From Desulfurococcales archaeon (GTDB lineage Archaea; Thermoproteota; Thermoprotei_A; Sulfolobales; Desulfurococcaceae): 64,000 bases of DNA. The notes under the pieces were generated by a model. It worked only from the letters and a program-made list of their open reading frames with translations, made no database searches and was not told where the DNA came from. The stretch spans positions 1 to 64,000 of the forward strand of contig JALVYU010000030.1 of the NCBI GenBank assembly GCA_027022365.1. Reading direction: 5' to 3'. The position numbers and the translations under genes are program-made. Position 1 is the first letter of the stretch; each line of letters opens with the position of its first letter. Positions 52,829-61,657 of the stretch are shown in pieces.

Positions 52829-53977
52829 CTAGTGGACGAACGGATCCTTGAAGCTGAGAACTACTTTCGCAACCTCCGGCCTCATCATGTACTCCGGAGG
52901 CATTTTGCCCTCACGGATCATTTTCCTAAGCTTGGTGCCGCTAATCCTTATCCTGTATTCTTCGGGGTGCGGGCATATCTTCTCATTGACCATACCGCCG
53001 CATTTCTTACAGTAGAATGCTTCCCTGATGAAGAGAGGCACAATCCCTAGGTCTGGGAACTCGTCGAATATCTCCCATGCCTCGTAAGGACCATAATAGT
53101 CTCCCACACCTGCATGGTCTCTCCCCACTATGAAGTGCGTGCAGCCGAAATTCTTCCTAACTATAGCGTGGTGTACTGCCTCACGCGGCCCAGCGTACCT
53201 CATGTTCATGACTAGGCCCGCTAGGACGGTCACGTTTTCGGGGTAATAGTGCTTGATCAGGGCCTCGTATGCCGCGAATATGACCTCGTCTCTATAATCA
53301 CCGGGTTTCTTCCAGCCTATCAGGGGGTGTATGAGGATGCCGTCCGTGAACGTGAGGGCGGCCTTCTGGACATACTCGTGTCCTCGGTGAGGCACGTTCC
53401 TCGTCTGGAACGCGACGATCTTTTTCCACCCTTTCTCTCTGAAGAGTATCCTTGTCTCGGCGGGCCAGAGAATCCTGTGTATAAGGGGGTGCTCGAGATC
53501 CTTAATGAGATCGATCGCTCCTCCCACGAGAAGCTCCTTCATTTCAAACGTCTTCTTTACCCCGGGATGACCCGTGTCCAGGGTCTTGTATACGCTTTGC
53601 GCGTGCTTCTTCTTATCCCAGCCGTAGATCTCCTCGACCCTCATAACCGCTACTGGCTCCCCGCCATAATATAGCGCTATGTCGTCGCCCTCCTTGACAC
53701 CGCTGATCTCTTCGGGATCGACATCCAAGACTATGGGTATCGTCCAGGGTAGATCATTGCTCAGCCTCATATCGTCGAGGACATAGAGGTAGTCCTCCTG
53801 TAGCATGAAGCCCTCCAGCGGGCTAAAAGCCCCGTGCGCTATGTCGAGTACGTCGATGTATCTTTCATAACTTATATCGATTCTTTGAAGCTCACCCGCC
53901 TCGGCTCTAAGGTGCTCGAGCCTCTTGCCACGGGCAACTCTGTTTACAAGTTTTCCTCCATGGGGTCTTGAGACCAT
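52829..53977 (-). CDS. sat: ATP sulfurylase (sulfate adenylyltransferase)
   Basis: Makes adenylylsulfate (APS) from sulfate and ATP, or runs in reverse. 382 residues. The nucleotide sites are QTRNVPHRGH at 191-200 (HxGH, His197/His200) and GRDHAG at 285-290; a zinc site has Cys323, Cys326, Cys335 and His337. It lies 23 bases after the ribbon-helix-helix gene and is probably in its operon. With the APS kinase across the palindrome at 54277 it points to PAPS formation. A PAPS or APS reductase is not in the window, so the final product is not certain. Confidence 0.95.
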   Translation of the reverse strand: MVSRPHGGKLVNRVARGKRLEHLRAEAGELQRIDISYERYIDVLDIAHGAFSPLEGFMLQEDYLYVLDDMRLSNDLPWTIPIVLDVDPEEISGVKEGDDIALYYGGEPVAVMRVEEIYGWDKKKHAQSVYKTLDTGHPGVKKTFEMKELLVGGAIDLIKDLEHPLIHRILWPAETRILFREKGWKKIVAFQTRNVPHRGHEYVQKAALTFTDGILIHPLIGWKKPGDYRDEVIFAAYEALIKHYYPENVTVLAGLVMNMRYAGPREAVHHAIVRKNFGCTHFIVGRDHAGVGDYYGPYEAWEIFDEFPDLGIVPLFIREAFYCKKCGGMVNEKICPHPEEYRIRISGTKLRKMIREGKMPPEYMMRPEVAKVVLSFKDPFVH

Positions 53978-54000
53978 GTACCTTCACCTCTCCATATGGG

Positions 54001-54240
54001 CTAGATGTAGCCGAGCCTTCTCAGTTTCTCGAGGATCTTTTTCTTGTCTTCCTCGCTGAACGGCTCCTCGTATCTGGCCTCCTCGTGTGCCGCGACAACT
54101 TCTCTCAGGACGTAGGTAACGTACTGGCTGACGCTCGTGAAGCCCGTGTCCTTGATGAGCTCCTTGATCCGGTTATATAGTGTGATGGGTATTGAGACCG
54201 TCGTGTACTTGCCTCTTTTCTCCGGTTCTCTAGGAGACAT
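54001..54240 (-). CDS. Ribbon-helix-helix protein, probable repressor of sulfate activation genes
   Basis: A 79-residue protein with a ribbon-helix-helix core: KYTTVSIPITLYNRIKELIK and TGFTSVSQYVTYVLRE, followed by an acidic/helical tail (FSEEDKKKILEKLRRLG). These proteins bind palindromes as dimers or tetramers. It is the first gene of the sat operon and 37 bases from the perfect palindrome at 54277-54300, so self-control and joint control of sat and cysC are likely, but not shown. Confidence 0.8.
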   Translation of the reverse strand: MSPREPEKRGKYTTVSIPITLYNRIKELIKDTGFTSVSQYVTYVLREVVAAHEEARYEEPFSEEDKKKILEKLRRLGYI

Positions 54241-54276
54241 GATAGTCCACTCTCCCTATGGGAGCGTCCGTAGTTT

Positions 54277-54300
54277 TTATTAATTAAGCTTAATTAATAA
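54277..54300. promoter_or_regulatory. 24-base perfect palindrome between RHH-sat and cysC
   Basis: Both halves are TTATTAATTAAG read inward, centred on AAGCTT. It lies 37 bases before the ribbon-helix-helix start and 27 bases before the cysC start. It also holds TATA-like tracts on both strands, so a bound repressor would shut both promoters. This is the most symmetric site in the window. Confidence 0.7.
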
Positions 54301-54326
54301 CTGTTCCGACGATAGAGGTGTAGGTG

Positions 54327-54878
54327 TTGGGAGAGAATCCCAAGTGCCTCGATAAAGGCATCGTTGTCTGGCTGACAGGTCTTCCGGGAAGCGGTAAGAC
54401 TACTCTCGCCACAAGAGTAGCCGAGAAGCTAAGGAGGGAAGGCTACAGAGTAGAAGTTATTGATGGGGACTGGGCGAGAAAAACAATCAGTCTCGGAGCA
54501 GGCTACACCAAAGAGGAGAGGAGAATACACCTCCATAGAATAGCGTGGGTGGCAAGACTGCTTGCACGCAACGGCGTCATAGTTCTATGTAGCTTCGTAT
54601 CGCCATATAATGATGTACGAGAGATGATAAAGAACATTATCTCAGAAGAAGTACCCTTCAAACTAGTCTATGTCAAGTGCCCTGTAGAAGAATGTATACG
54701 CAGGGATCCCAAGGGCCTATATAAGAAGGCCTTGAGGGGAGAGATCAAGCATTTCACCGGGATAAGTGACCCGTTCGAGGAGCCGGAGAACCCGGATCTC
54801 GTGATAGATACTTACCGCGACGATATCGAGACAAATACCGGGAAGCTCTACAGGTTTGTGAAAGAACTTATCGAATAA
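54327..54878 (+). CDS. cysC: Adenylylsulfate (APS) kinase
   Basis: Phosphorylates APS to PAPS. About 184 residues, P-loop GLPGSGKTT at 18-26, then VIDGDWARKTIS and the family landmark KGLYKKALRGEIKHFTGISD. The last helix with DPFEEPENPDL closes the fold. TTG 54327 is favoured over GTG 54324, since GGTGT stands five bases before it. It is divergent from the sat operon, whose product it uses. Confidence 0.92.
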   Translation: MGENPKCLDKGIVVWLTGLPGSGKTTLATRVAEKLRREGYRVEVIDGDWARKTISLGAGYTKEERRIHLHRIAWVARLLARNGVIVLCSFVSPYNDVREMIKNIISEEVPFKLVYVKCPVEECIRRDPKGLYKKALRGEIKHFTGISDPFEEPENPDLVIDTYRDDIETNTGKLYRFVKELIE

Positions 54879-54976
54879 GCGCTTTCTAGGCTAGGAACTA
54901 TCACGTATCATTTTTAATTATAGTATCGTCATTAAGATACATTGACCTATAACGGCGTTATCCTGGGAGAAAACCA

Positions 54977-56155
54977 ATGAATAAAGCCAGGAAGACCCTA
55001 GCGGGAATAGCGATATACACGGCTTTCCGAGGAGTAGCTTTCTCCTCATTCCAGGTACTCCTACCGCTCTATCTAGTCAGCATAGGCTACAAGGTAGCGG
55101 ATCTAGGTCCGCTCGCAACCTACGCCACGGTCGCCACTGCCGTATTTTTACCCTTCATAGGGCATATGGTAGACGCAGGACACCCAGTAACAATAGGCAC
55201 TCTATCAGGAATAATACTAGCCCTAAGCCTCTTAATCCCCGGTCTCTCCTCCTCGTATCTTTCATTCATACTCGTCTACATCCTGAACTCATTATCACTA
55301 ATGATGTGGCAGCCGGCCAGAATATCTGTGGTCGGTAGAATCGTACAATCTGGAAGCCTGGGCAGGACATACGCTGTGTTCACGGCTGGCTTCAACATAG
55401 CGAGAATAATCACTCCATTCGTAGCCGTCACGATCGCTTATGCCATAGGATATAGGAGCACCATGGCCTTAATGTCCATATTCCCGCTTACAGGCGCCCT
55501 CATATACTGCCTGACGGCAAGGCAGGTAGAGATCAGGAAGAGGAAGGTCGAGATCAGAAGCTTGTTTGAAACATACAAGAATGTATACTGGATACTGAAG
55601 CAATACCCTTATCTCTCCCTTTTCTCGTTCTTCGATATCTATGGCTGGCGCCTATGGTTCCCAATGCTCAACGCTTATCTCAAGAAAGCCGTAGGACTGG
55701 ACGATATGGGTGTGGGCCTCTATAACAGTATATTCTCGGCATCAATGCTTGCATCCTCGTATCCCTCCGGATACCTGACGGACAGGATAGGGCCGAGGAA
55801 AGTACTCGCCCTCAACGAGATGCTAGGCATAGCGACGGCGCTCCTCCTCGCACAACACACGCCCATACTAGCCTATATCGCATCGATAACAATGGGGATA
55901 AGCATAGCTTTCTGGATAAACGGGTACAACACCATAACAACACTGCTCATGGGGCCGGAGAAAGCAGGTATTATGAGGAGCAGTATTGATGCTGCGAGAA
56001 CCATAGTATCAGTACCAGCACCAGCGCTGGGCAGCACGATCTATAGTCTAGTCTCTATTTCCGCCCCATTCTACCTAGGCACTGTCTTCATGGGCCTCGC
56101 AGCTCTTTCGATCCTGCTCGTAAAAGGCGGTAAGGAGAAAGATACTCCTAGTTAG
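54977..56155 (+). CDS. MFS transporter
   Basis: Twelve-helix transporter, 392 residues, of the major facilitator superfamily. The loop 2-3 motif is the degenerate GHMVDAGHPVTIG near residue 65, and GYLTDRIGPRKVL near 260 is the usual loop 8-9 sequence. It is close to groups that export drugs or small acids. Substrate unknown. The SPFH operon starts 24 bases later, but no functional link is shown. Confidence 0.85.
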   Translation: MNKARKTLAGIAIYTAFRGVAFSSFQVLLPLYLVSIGYKVADLGPLATYATVATAVFLPFIGHMVDAGHPVTIGTLSGIILALSLLIPGLSSSYLSFILVYILNSLSLMMWQPARISVVGRIVQSGSLGRTYAVFTAGFNIARIITPFVAVTIAYAIGYRSTMALMSIFPLTGALIYCLTARQVEIRKRKVEIRSLFETYKNVYWILKQYPYLSLFSFFDIYGWRLWFPMLNAYLKKAVGLDDMGVGLYNSIFSASMLASSYPSGYLTDRIGPRKVLALNEMLGIATALLLAQHTPILAYIASITMGISIAFWINGYNTITTLLMGPEKAGIMRSSIDAARTIVSVPAPALGSTIYSLVSISAPFYLGTVFMGLAALSILLVKGGKEKDTPS

Positions 56156-56178
56156 CACTACTAACAACACTGATTCAC

Positions 56179-56760
56179 ATGTGCCAAGTAAAAATACAAA
56201 TACCTCAAGAAACCAGTAAAAATACAAGCCCAGGAGATTCGGGGAAACAGGTTTTGACGAAAAAATCGGCCCTGCTCGAGAAAATCCTAGATAGGATCCC
56301 GGGCTTTTCAGGCTATAGGAAGAGGGAGAAAATACGTGAAGACGACAGGATAATAAGATCATATATTGTCTCAGTCCTCGAAAACACAATACAATATATA
56401 GAGGACGCCCAGGCCAGCCTCGTAGACATAAACTATGACAAAGCAGTAGCCCTGGACAACCTGCTAAGAAGACTTAGGCTCCTCACCGACAAGATCAGGT
56501 GGGCGCCCCACGGGTACCAGCCACACTACTATATCGTGAAAATAGAGGAAGCAGACCTGGAGAAGCTTAGATCCATAGATGCGGAGATAATTGGTCTCGC
56601 CGAACAATTATCCAAGATAGCCTCCAACATAGCGGAGAAGGCTACGGCCGGCCAGGTTCCCGACCCCAAGGATCTAGTAGGAATGAATGATTTGGCCAAG
56701 AAAATACATGGTTTTCTCGAAGAAAGAAACAAGATACTCATGGGGCTAGGTGAGAAGTAA
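56179..56760 (+). CDS. Helical partner protein of the SPFH/zinc-ribbon operon
   Basis: First gene of a four-gene operon. About 193 residues, mainly helical and charged, with a core GYRKREKIREDDRIIRSYIV and a later RLRLLTDKIRW. I recall similar proteins (GYxxKExxREADxxLR) beside SPFH proteins in bacteria, possibly coiled-coil partners of the PspA kind, but the family is unnamed and unproven. ATG 56179 has no clear ribosome site; TTG 56254, before LTKKSALLEKI, would remove a low-complexity N-terminus. Its stop overlaps the next ATG by one base. Confidence 0.65.
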   Translation: MCQVKIQIPQETSKNTSPGDSGKQVLTKKSALLEKILDRIPGFSGYRKREKIREDDRIIRSYIVSVLENTIQYIEDAQASLVDINYDKAVALDNLLRRLRLLTDKIRWAPHGYQPHYYIVKIEEADLEKLRSIDAEIIGLAEQLSKIASNIAEKATAGQVPDPKDLVGMNDLAKKIHGFLEERNKILMGLGEK

Positions 56761-57824
56761 TGGTTATAGACAAGATAGGTAAGGGAATGGGCTGGCTCGC
56801 CCGAAAGACGAGCGGCTTCGAGCCAAAAGTGATCGAGTGGAAGGATGCTTCGCCAGACGATATCGTCTGGAGATACCCCGACGAAGTCATACCGTGGGGT
56901 AGCGTCGTAATAGTCAAGGAGTGGGAACGCGCAGTGTTCTACCGGGACGGGAAAGTATACGGTGTCCTCGGGCCGGGAAGGCATGTCCTAGACACGCAGA
57001 ACGTGCCGTTCCTGAAGGGCCTAGTCGAAGGCCTCTACGGGCAGAGCATCTTCCGCGCAATAATCATCTATGTCAATATAACACGTAAGCAGGGGAGGTT
57101 CGGCGGACAGAGCCAGACGGTAGAGCTAATACCCGTCAAGTTCCATGGAAGCTACTATTACAGGGTAGACGACCCCGGCTTGTTCGTCAACAAGGTAGTA
57201 GGCCCAGACGATAGGTACACGACCGAGGAGCTCGACGAGTATATCCGCGGATACTTCCTCACAAGACTCATGGCGTTTCTGAGCCAGTCAAGCGTACGCG
57301 ACCTCTACATGAAGGCTGCCGAGGCGGGTAAGAGGGCCTTAATGGCTCTACGACCAGCATTCAGAGAGATAGGCTTGGATCTCGAAGACCTCGTATTCGA
57401 GGGACTCGACGTCCCGCCGGAGTACCGTGAGAGGATGTTCTGGATACTACAAGGAACAGCTGCACAATACCTCGTACAGCAGGAGACCGCCCGGAAGTTC
57501 GCCGAGGCAATAAAAGACACGAAGGCCGGCGGAGCAGTACTTGGTGCAGGAATGGTCGCGATCCCGTGGGCCCTCCAGCCGCCACCGCCAACAGCTTATC
57601 AGCAGCCCCCGGGTCAGCCCCAGCAAGCAGCGCAACAGCCACCAAGCCCTGCAGCCGGAGCAGGCGGGTATACGCCTAGATGCCCGTACTGCGGTAAAGC
57701 TCCTGTCCCTGCGGGCGCGAAGTTCTGTCCATACTGTGGCCACCAATTGAAATGGTGTCCTAACGGCCACGTTGTCCCCGTGGAGGCCAACTTCTGCCCT
57801 ATATGTGGCGCTAAGGTGCAGTAG
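56760..57824 (+). CDS. SPFH protein with C-terminal zinc ribbons (COG4260 type)
   Basis: About 354 residues. The SPFH/stomatin-like domain (about 30-240) lacks an N-terminal membrane helix; landmarks are VIEWKDASPDDIVWRYPDEV and GVLGPGRHVLDTQNVP. A Gln/Pro-rich linker (about 278-303) leads to a C-terminal treble of zinc ribbons with the pairs CPYC, CPYC, CPNG, CPIC (about 308-354). This is the COG4260 'virion core protein/YdjI' group, with no firm function. It differs from the stomatin at 16412 and sits in another operon. Confidence 0.8.
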   Translation: MVIDKIGKGMGWLARKTSGFEPKVIEWKDASPDDIVWRYPDEVIPWGSVVIVKEWERAVFYRDGKVYGVLGPGRHVLDTQNVPFLKGLVEGLYGQSIFRAIIIYVNITRKQGRFGGQSQTVELIPVKFHGSYYYRVDDPGLFVNKVVGPDDRYTTEELDEYIRGYFLTRLMAFLSQSSVRDLYMKAAEAGKRALMALRPAFREIGLDLEDLVFEGLDVPPEYRERMFWILQGTAAQYLVQQETARKFAEAIKDTKAGGAVLGAGMVAIPWALQPPPPTAYQQPPGQPQQAAQQPPSPAAGAGGYTPRCPYCGKAPVPAGAKFCPYCGHQLKWCPNGHVVPVEANFCPICGAKVQ

Positions 57825-57826
57825 TC

Positions 57827-58990
57827 TTGACCGAGGATCAGTCCCTTGTACAGGCCTTCAGATGTAGCCGTTGCGGGGCACCATTGGATGTAACGCCGGA
57901 AACAATCATAGCTGTTTGTAGGTATTGTGGATACCCTAACGTGTTAGTGGATAACCTGCCCGAGGAAGAGATTACAAGTATAAGGGTCGTCCCCAGTCTT
58001 CCTGAGAAAGAAATACTCGAGAAGGCCATGGAGAGGACGAGGAGAGATCCCGATCTCAAAGGCATAGCTGATCAGATAAGATGGAGGAAGCCCTACGGAG
58101 TATACATGCCCTTCTACACGGTCACAGCAAGCCTCGACCTAGAATACTGGATGAAGCTAAGGGTAAGATATGTTGAGAACGTTAGACGTGGAAACAGGTG
58201 GGAGACAAGGACGTATAGCAGGACAATAGATGTATCTGGAAAGGTAAGTCTCCACGACGAGAAAATACCCATCCTAGCGAGAAAGGGCGTCCACGGGTTC
58301 AGTGTCAAGGCGATGGGGCTCCACTACATCAACAAGAACCCAGACACTGTTCCTCTGTCCGGTCTCGACTGGAAGAAATACGGGCTAAACACGCTATCAG
58401 CTGAGTTCTCGAGGAGCGATGCCGAAGATATAGCCCTCGAGATAGGGTTGAACAGGCTGAAAGCCAGGGCTTACGAGGAGGCGGTCTCCAGGGCGAGGGG
58501 CTGGAGAGGCAGGGTCGTGAACGTCAAGGTGTTGGCGAGGCGCTACAACCTAGATATAAAGAAGCTAGAAGTTGAGCCGCTCACACTTGTCCCTTACTGG
58601 AGGCTCACCTATGAGTACCGGGGCGGTATATATCGTTACTATGTGAGCGGCTGGGACGGCGAAGTAGTGATCGCGGAGGAGCCTGTTCTACCGAAGCACA
58701 GGATAGGCTATCTCCTCGCAGGGATAGGTGGGGGAGGATTATCATCGCTCGGAGCAGTCATGGCAGCCACTGCTCAGACACATACCACGGCTTTCCTTGG
58801 AGCAATATTCTTCGTGGGAGGGGTAATCCTATCCTACACGATGGGCCGGAGAATACTGAGCACGGTCAGAGTAGAATCGCCGTACGGAGGCAGTGAGGGG
58901 ATCGAGGAAGAGGTTGAGAAAGTATTCGAGAAAGCAGAGAGCCTATTCGACATGGTTACGGGCGCCCCCATCATAGGAGGTGATGTCTAG
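57827..58990 (+). CDS. Zinc-ribbon membrane protein A
   Basis: About 387 residues. The N-terminal zinc ribbon has CSRCG and CRYCG (about 13-38). A soluble beta-rich part follows, and two membrane helices near 295-345 end the protein with a short acidic tail. It resembles the next gene in layout (zinc ribbon first, two helices last), so they may be distant paralogs. TTG 57827 starts two bases after the SPFH gene ends. The function is unknown. Confidence 0.7.
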   Translation: MTEDQSLVQAFRCSRCGAPLDVTPETIIAVCRYCGYPNVLVDNLPEEEITSIRVVPSLPEKEILEKAMERTRRDPDLKGIADQIRWRKPYGVYMPFYTVTASLDLEYWMKLRVRYVENVRRGNRWETRTYSRTIDVSGKVSLHDEKIPILARKGVHGFSVKAMGLHYINKNPDTVPLSGLDWKKYGLNTLSAEFSRSDAEDIALEIGLNRLKARAYEEAVSRARGWRGRVVNVKVLARRYNLDIKKLEVEPLTLVPYWRLTYEYRGGIYRYYVSGWDGEVVIAEEPVLPKHRIGYLLAGIGGGGLSSLGAVMAATAQTHTTAFLGAIFFVGGVILSYTMGRRILSTVRVESPYGGSEGIEEEVEKVFEKAESLFDMVTGAPIIGGDV

Positions 58991-59919
58991 TGGCTGTCAT
59001 GATGAGGGAGAAAGAAGGAATGGTCGAGATAAGGTGCCCATATTGTGGAGCCGAGTACAGGGTGCCCAGGGGATCAGTTTATGCCACATGCCCCTACTGC
59101 GGGACAACCGTGAAGATAAGCGAGCAGAGAGTCGAGGAGAAACACTATGTGTTCCGCCTAATGATAGACAAGAACAGGGCCTACAAAGACATAGTCGAGT
59201 ATGCTGAACAACAGTGGAACAGTGTCCGCGGACTGGTTGAGAAGGCTTCAATGAATAAGGCGGTTCTCCACTATCTCCCACTATATATTATAAGGATAAA
59301 TATCAGGGTGGAGGCCGAAGAGGGGAGGGAATATAAGAAGTACGTCTCAGCCCTAGCGATGAAACAACCCCCATTCCCCCTACCACCCGACTACGGGTTC
59401 CCCGTGAGGGGTAAGGACACGTTCAAGCCATCAATAATAAAGAATACGAGATACTATATGCCGGATATACCCCCATCACTGATCGTATCGAGGCTTAAGG
59501 CCGAGTACTTGGAAGAGGCCAAGGAGTTTGCCGAAGCGCTTGGCGGCGCAAATATAGTGGATGAGTCAGGCATGGAGGGCGTAGCACATTACCCGTTCTG
59601 GGAGATACACTACAGGTACAAAGACAGGATCTATAGGGGAGTAATAGACGGGGCAGACGGTACAATAGTGTATCTAGAATACCCGCTGAGCACCACAGGC
59701 AGGATAATGACACTATCCGCAGGAACAACGATCCTGCTCGGATGCACCGGGCTCGGAGCAGGGATAGGTGTCCTGGCAGCTCATCCTCTCCTGGGGGTAG
59801 CGGCTGGGCTAATAAGCGGGATCGCCGGAGCCGTGAGATTGTTAACAGCTTCATTCTCCATAATAGGCAGATACAGATATAACCCGGCCGAGGAAGGCTA
59901 CCTAGCCCCTATCCGCTGA
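58990..59919 (+). CDS. Zinc-ribbon membrane protein B
   Basis: About 309 residues. Zinc ribbon with CPYCG and CPYCG (about 15-40), a middle soluble domain, and membrane helices at about 235-280. It is related in layout to protein A. AGGAGGTGAT lies five bases before GTG 58990, the best ribosome site of the window, and its start overlaps the previous stop by one base. It ends the four-gene operon. Confidence 0.7.
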   Translation: MAVMMREKEGMVEIRCPYCGAEYRVPRGSVYATCPYCGTTVKISEQRVEEKHYVFRLMIDKNRAYKDIVEYAEQQWNSVRGLVEKASMNKAVLHYLPLYIIRINIRVEAEEGREYKKYVSALAMKQPPFPLPPDYGFPVRGKDTFKPSIIKNTRYYMPDIPPSLIVSRLKAEYLEEAKEFAEALGGANIVDESGMEGVAHYPFWEIHYRYKDRIYRGVIDGADGTIVYLEYPLSTTGRIMTLSAGTTILLGCTGLGAGIGVLAAHPLLGVAAGLISGIAGAVRLLTASFSIIGRYRYNPAEEGYLAPIR

Positions 59920-60006
59920 CACACGTATAAAAACCTCTCAGTTACGTGTTTCTTTTATTAATAGGATCATCCAAAGTAATCATCCAGGCAGGAATGGTGA
60001 ACGGTT

Positions 60007-61371
60007 TTGAAGCCCCGAAAAGCAGTGGTTGTCGGCCTAGATTGTGCTCCTCCCCGGATCCTATACGATGAGCTACGAGACGAGCTACCGGTTCTCGGCA
60101 AGCTTGTGGCCGAGGGCCAAAGATACCTTATGAGGACATGTCATCCCCCAATAACTATACCCGCCTGGATGGTCATGGCCACCGGGAAGCTACCCGGCGA
60201 GCTCGGAATATATGGTTTCAGGCATAGGAGGCTTGGAAGCTACGAGGACATGTACATCGCTAACTCCCGGCTGATCCGTGAGGAACCGATATGGAAAGCC
60301 CTGGGGAGAAAAGGGCTGAACAGCATAGTCGTGGGAGTACCTCCCAGCTACCCGCCCCGCCCGATTAGAGGCTACTTGATAAGCGACTTCATAACACCCG
60401 ATCCCAGTAAGCCCTATACATGGCCCCCAACGCTGAAGAGAGAAATAGAGGCGAGATACGGCCCATATATATTCGACGTCCTGTACAGGACGGAGGACAG
60501 GGACAGGGTCAAGAAAGAACTCTGGGATATGACGACACAGCATTTCCGGGTCCTCGAATACTTGGTCACCCGTAAGAAATGGGATTTCTTATGGTTCGTA
60601 GAGATAGGCACGGATAGAGTACACCACGCTTTCTGGAAGTACTGGGATAAACAACACCCCAAGCACGAGCCAGGGAATAAGTACGAGGAAGTCATACCAG
60701 AATACTATAAGCTGGTCGATAAACTGTTGGGCCCGCTCCTCGAGAAAATACCGCGTGATACTCTAGTATTCATAGTGTCGGATCACGGGGCCAAAGCGAT
60801 GAAGGGAGCATATGCGATAAACCAGTGGTTGATCGAGAACGAGTACTTGGTGCTCAAGAAAAAGCCGGAGAAGCCAGGCGAAGACCTCAAGCCCAACACG
60901 ATAGACTGGGAGAAAACCAGGGTATGGGCATGGGGAGGCTACTACAGCCGGTTCTTCATAAACATCAGGGGGAGAGAGCCCCGCGGAACAGTTGACCCGG
61001 AGGATGTCCCGGGCCTCATAGAGGAGCTGAAGAAAGGCCTCTCAAAACTAGGTGGGCCAGCGGGCAAGAAATGGGATAATAAAGCATATACCCCAGCAGA
61101 AATATATCCGGAGGTAAAGGGTGATCCCCCGGATCTCATGGTGTACCTCGACGACCTCTCCTGGAGACCTGTAGGGACGATCGGTTGGCCTAGTCCGTAT
61201 CTTGAGGAGAACGACAAGGGCCCCGACGACGCAATGCATGACTGGATAGGTGTCTTCACCATATATGATCCTGAGGGAACCATTGAGGCTGGCGATAATG
61301 GCGTGATAAACATTCATGAAATAAGAGGCGTTATCGAGAACATGATCCTGGGAGACAATGCTAGAACCTGA
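60007..61371 (+). CDS. Alkaline phosphatase superfamily enzyme (AP/phosphodiesterase type)
   Basis: About 454 residues. The metal/nucleophile region is VVGLDCAPPRILYDEL followed by CHPPITIPAWMVMATG, where the Thr of PITIPAW is the probable nucleophile. VFIVSDHGAKAM is the typical second metal motif. This group (COG3379) contains predicted phosphodiesterases, nucleotide pyrophosphatases and phosphomutases. It is cytoplasmic: no signal is seen. TTG 60007 is preceded by GGTGA six bases upstream. It overlaps the convergent winged-helix gene by 11 bases. Confidence 0.85.
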   Translation: MKPRKAVVVGLDCAPPRILYDELRDELPVLGKLVAEGQRYLMRTCHPPITIPAWMVMATGKLPGELGIYGFRHRRLGSYEDMYIANSRLIREEPIWKALGRKGLNSIVVGVPPSYPPRPIRGYLISDFITPDPSKPYTWPPTLKREIEARYGPYIFDVLYRTEDRDRVKKELWDMTTQHFRVLEYLVTRKKWDFLWFVEIGTDRVHHAFWKYWDKQHPKHEPGNKYEEVIPEYYKLVDKLLGPLLEKIPRDTLVFIVSDHGAKAMKGAYAINQWLIENEYLVLKKKPEKPGEDLKPNTIDWEKTRVWAWGGYYSRFFINIRGREPRGTVDPEDVPGLIEELKKGLSKLGGPAGKKWDNKAYTPAEIYPEVKGDPPDLMVYLDDLSWRPVGTIGWPSPYLEENDKGPDDAMHDWIGVFTIYDPEGTIEAGDNGVINIHEIRGVIENMILGDNART

Positions 61372-61657
61372 TACCTATGCTTCTCAGAAGCCTCCTAACC
61401 CTCCTCAACTCCTCCAATACCTCGGCCCCCTTCGGTGTGAGATCGTAGAAAACCCTGTCGTCCTCAATGATCTTCTTTACAAGGCCCTGCTCCTCGAGAT
61501 GCTCCAGCATATTCTTCAGCCTATCATATGGTAGGCGGGCACCGTACATTATTCTCGTCGGGCTTGTCGGGCCCTCCTCAGCTATAGTGTTAAGTATATC
61601 GTAGACTATGCCAGCCTGGCTCCTATACCTGGAGAGAGTCTTCGTCCTCCTCGTCAT
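61361..61657 (-). CDS. Winged-helix regulator
   Basis: A 98-residue winged-helix protein: the helix-turn-helix RIMYGARLPYDRLKNMLEHL, recognition helix EEQGLVKKIIED, wing RVFYDLTP and a C-terminal helix (AEVLEELRRVRRLLRSIG). It is the second gene of an operon with the membrane protein before it (four-base overlap), with GGTGAT six bases before its ATG. A 22-base inverted repeat lies upstream of the operon and may be its site. Confidence 0.75.
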   Translation of the reverse strand: MTRRTKTLSRYRSQAGIVYDILNTIAEEGPTSPTRIMYGARLPYDRLKNMLEHLEEQGLVKKIIEDDRVFYDLTPKGAEVLEELRRVRRLLRSIGIRF

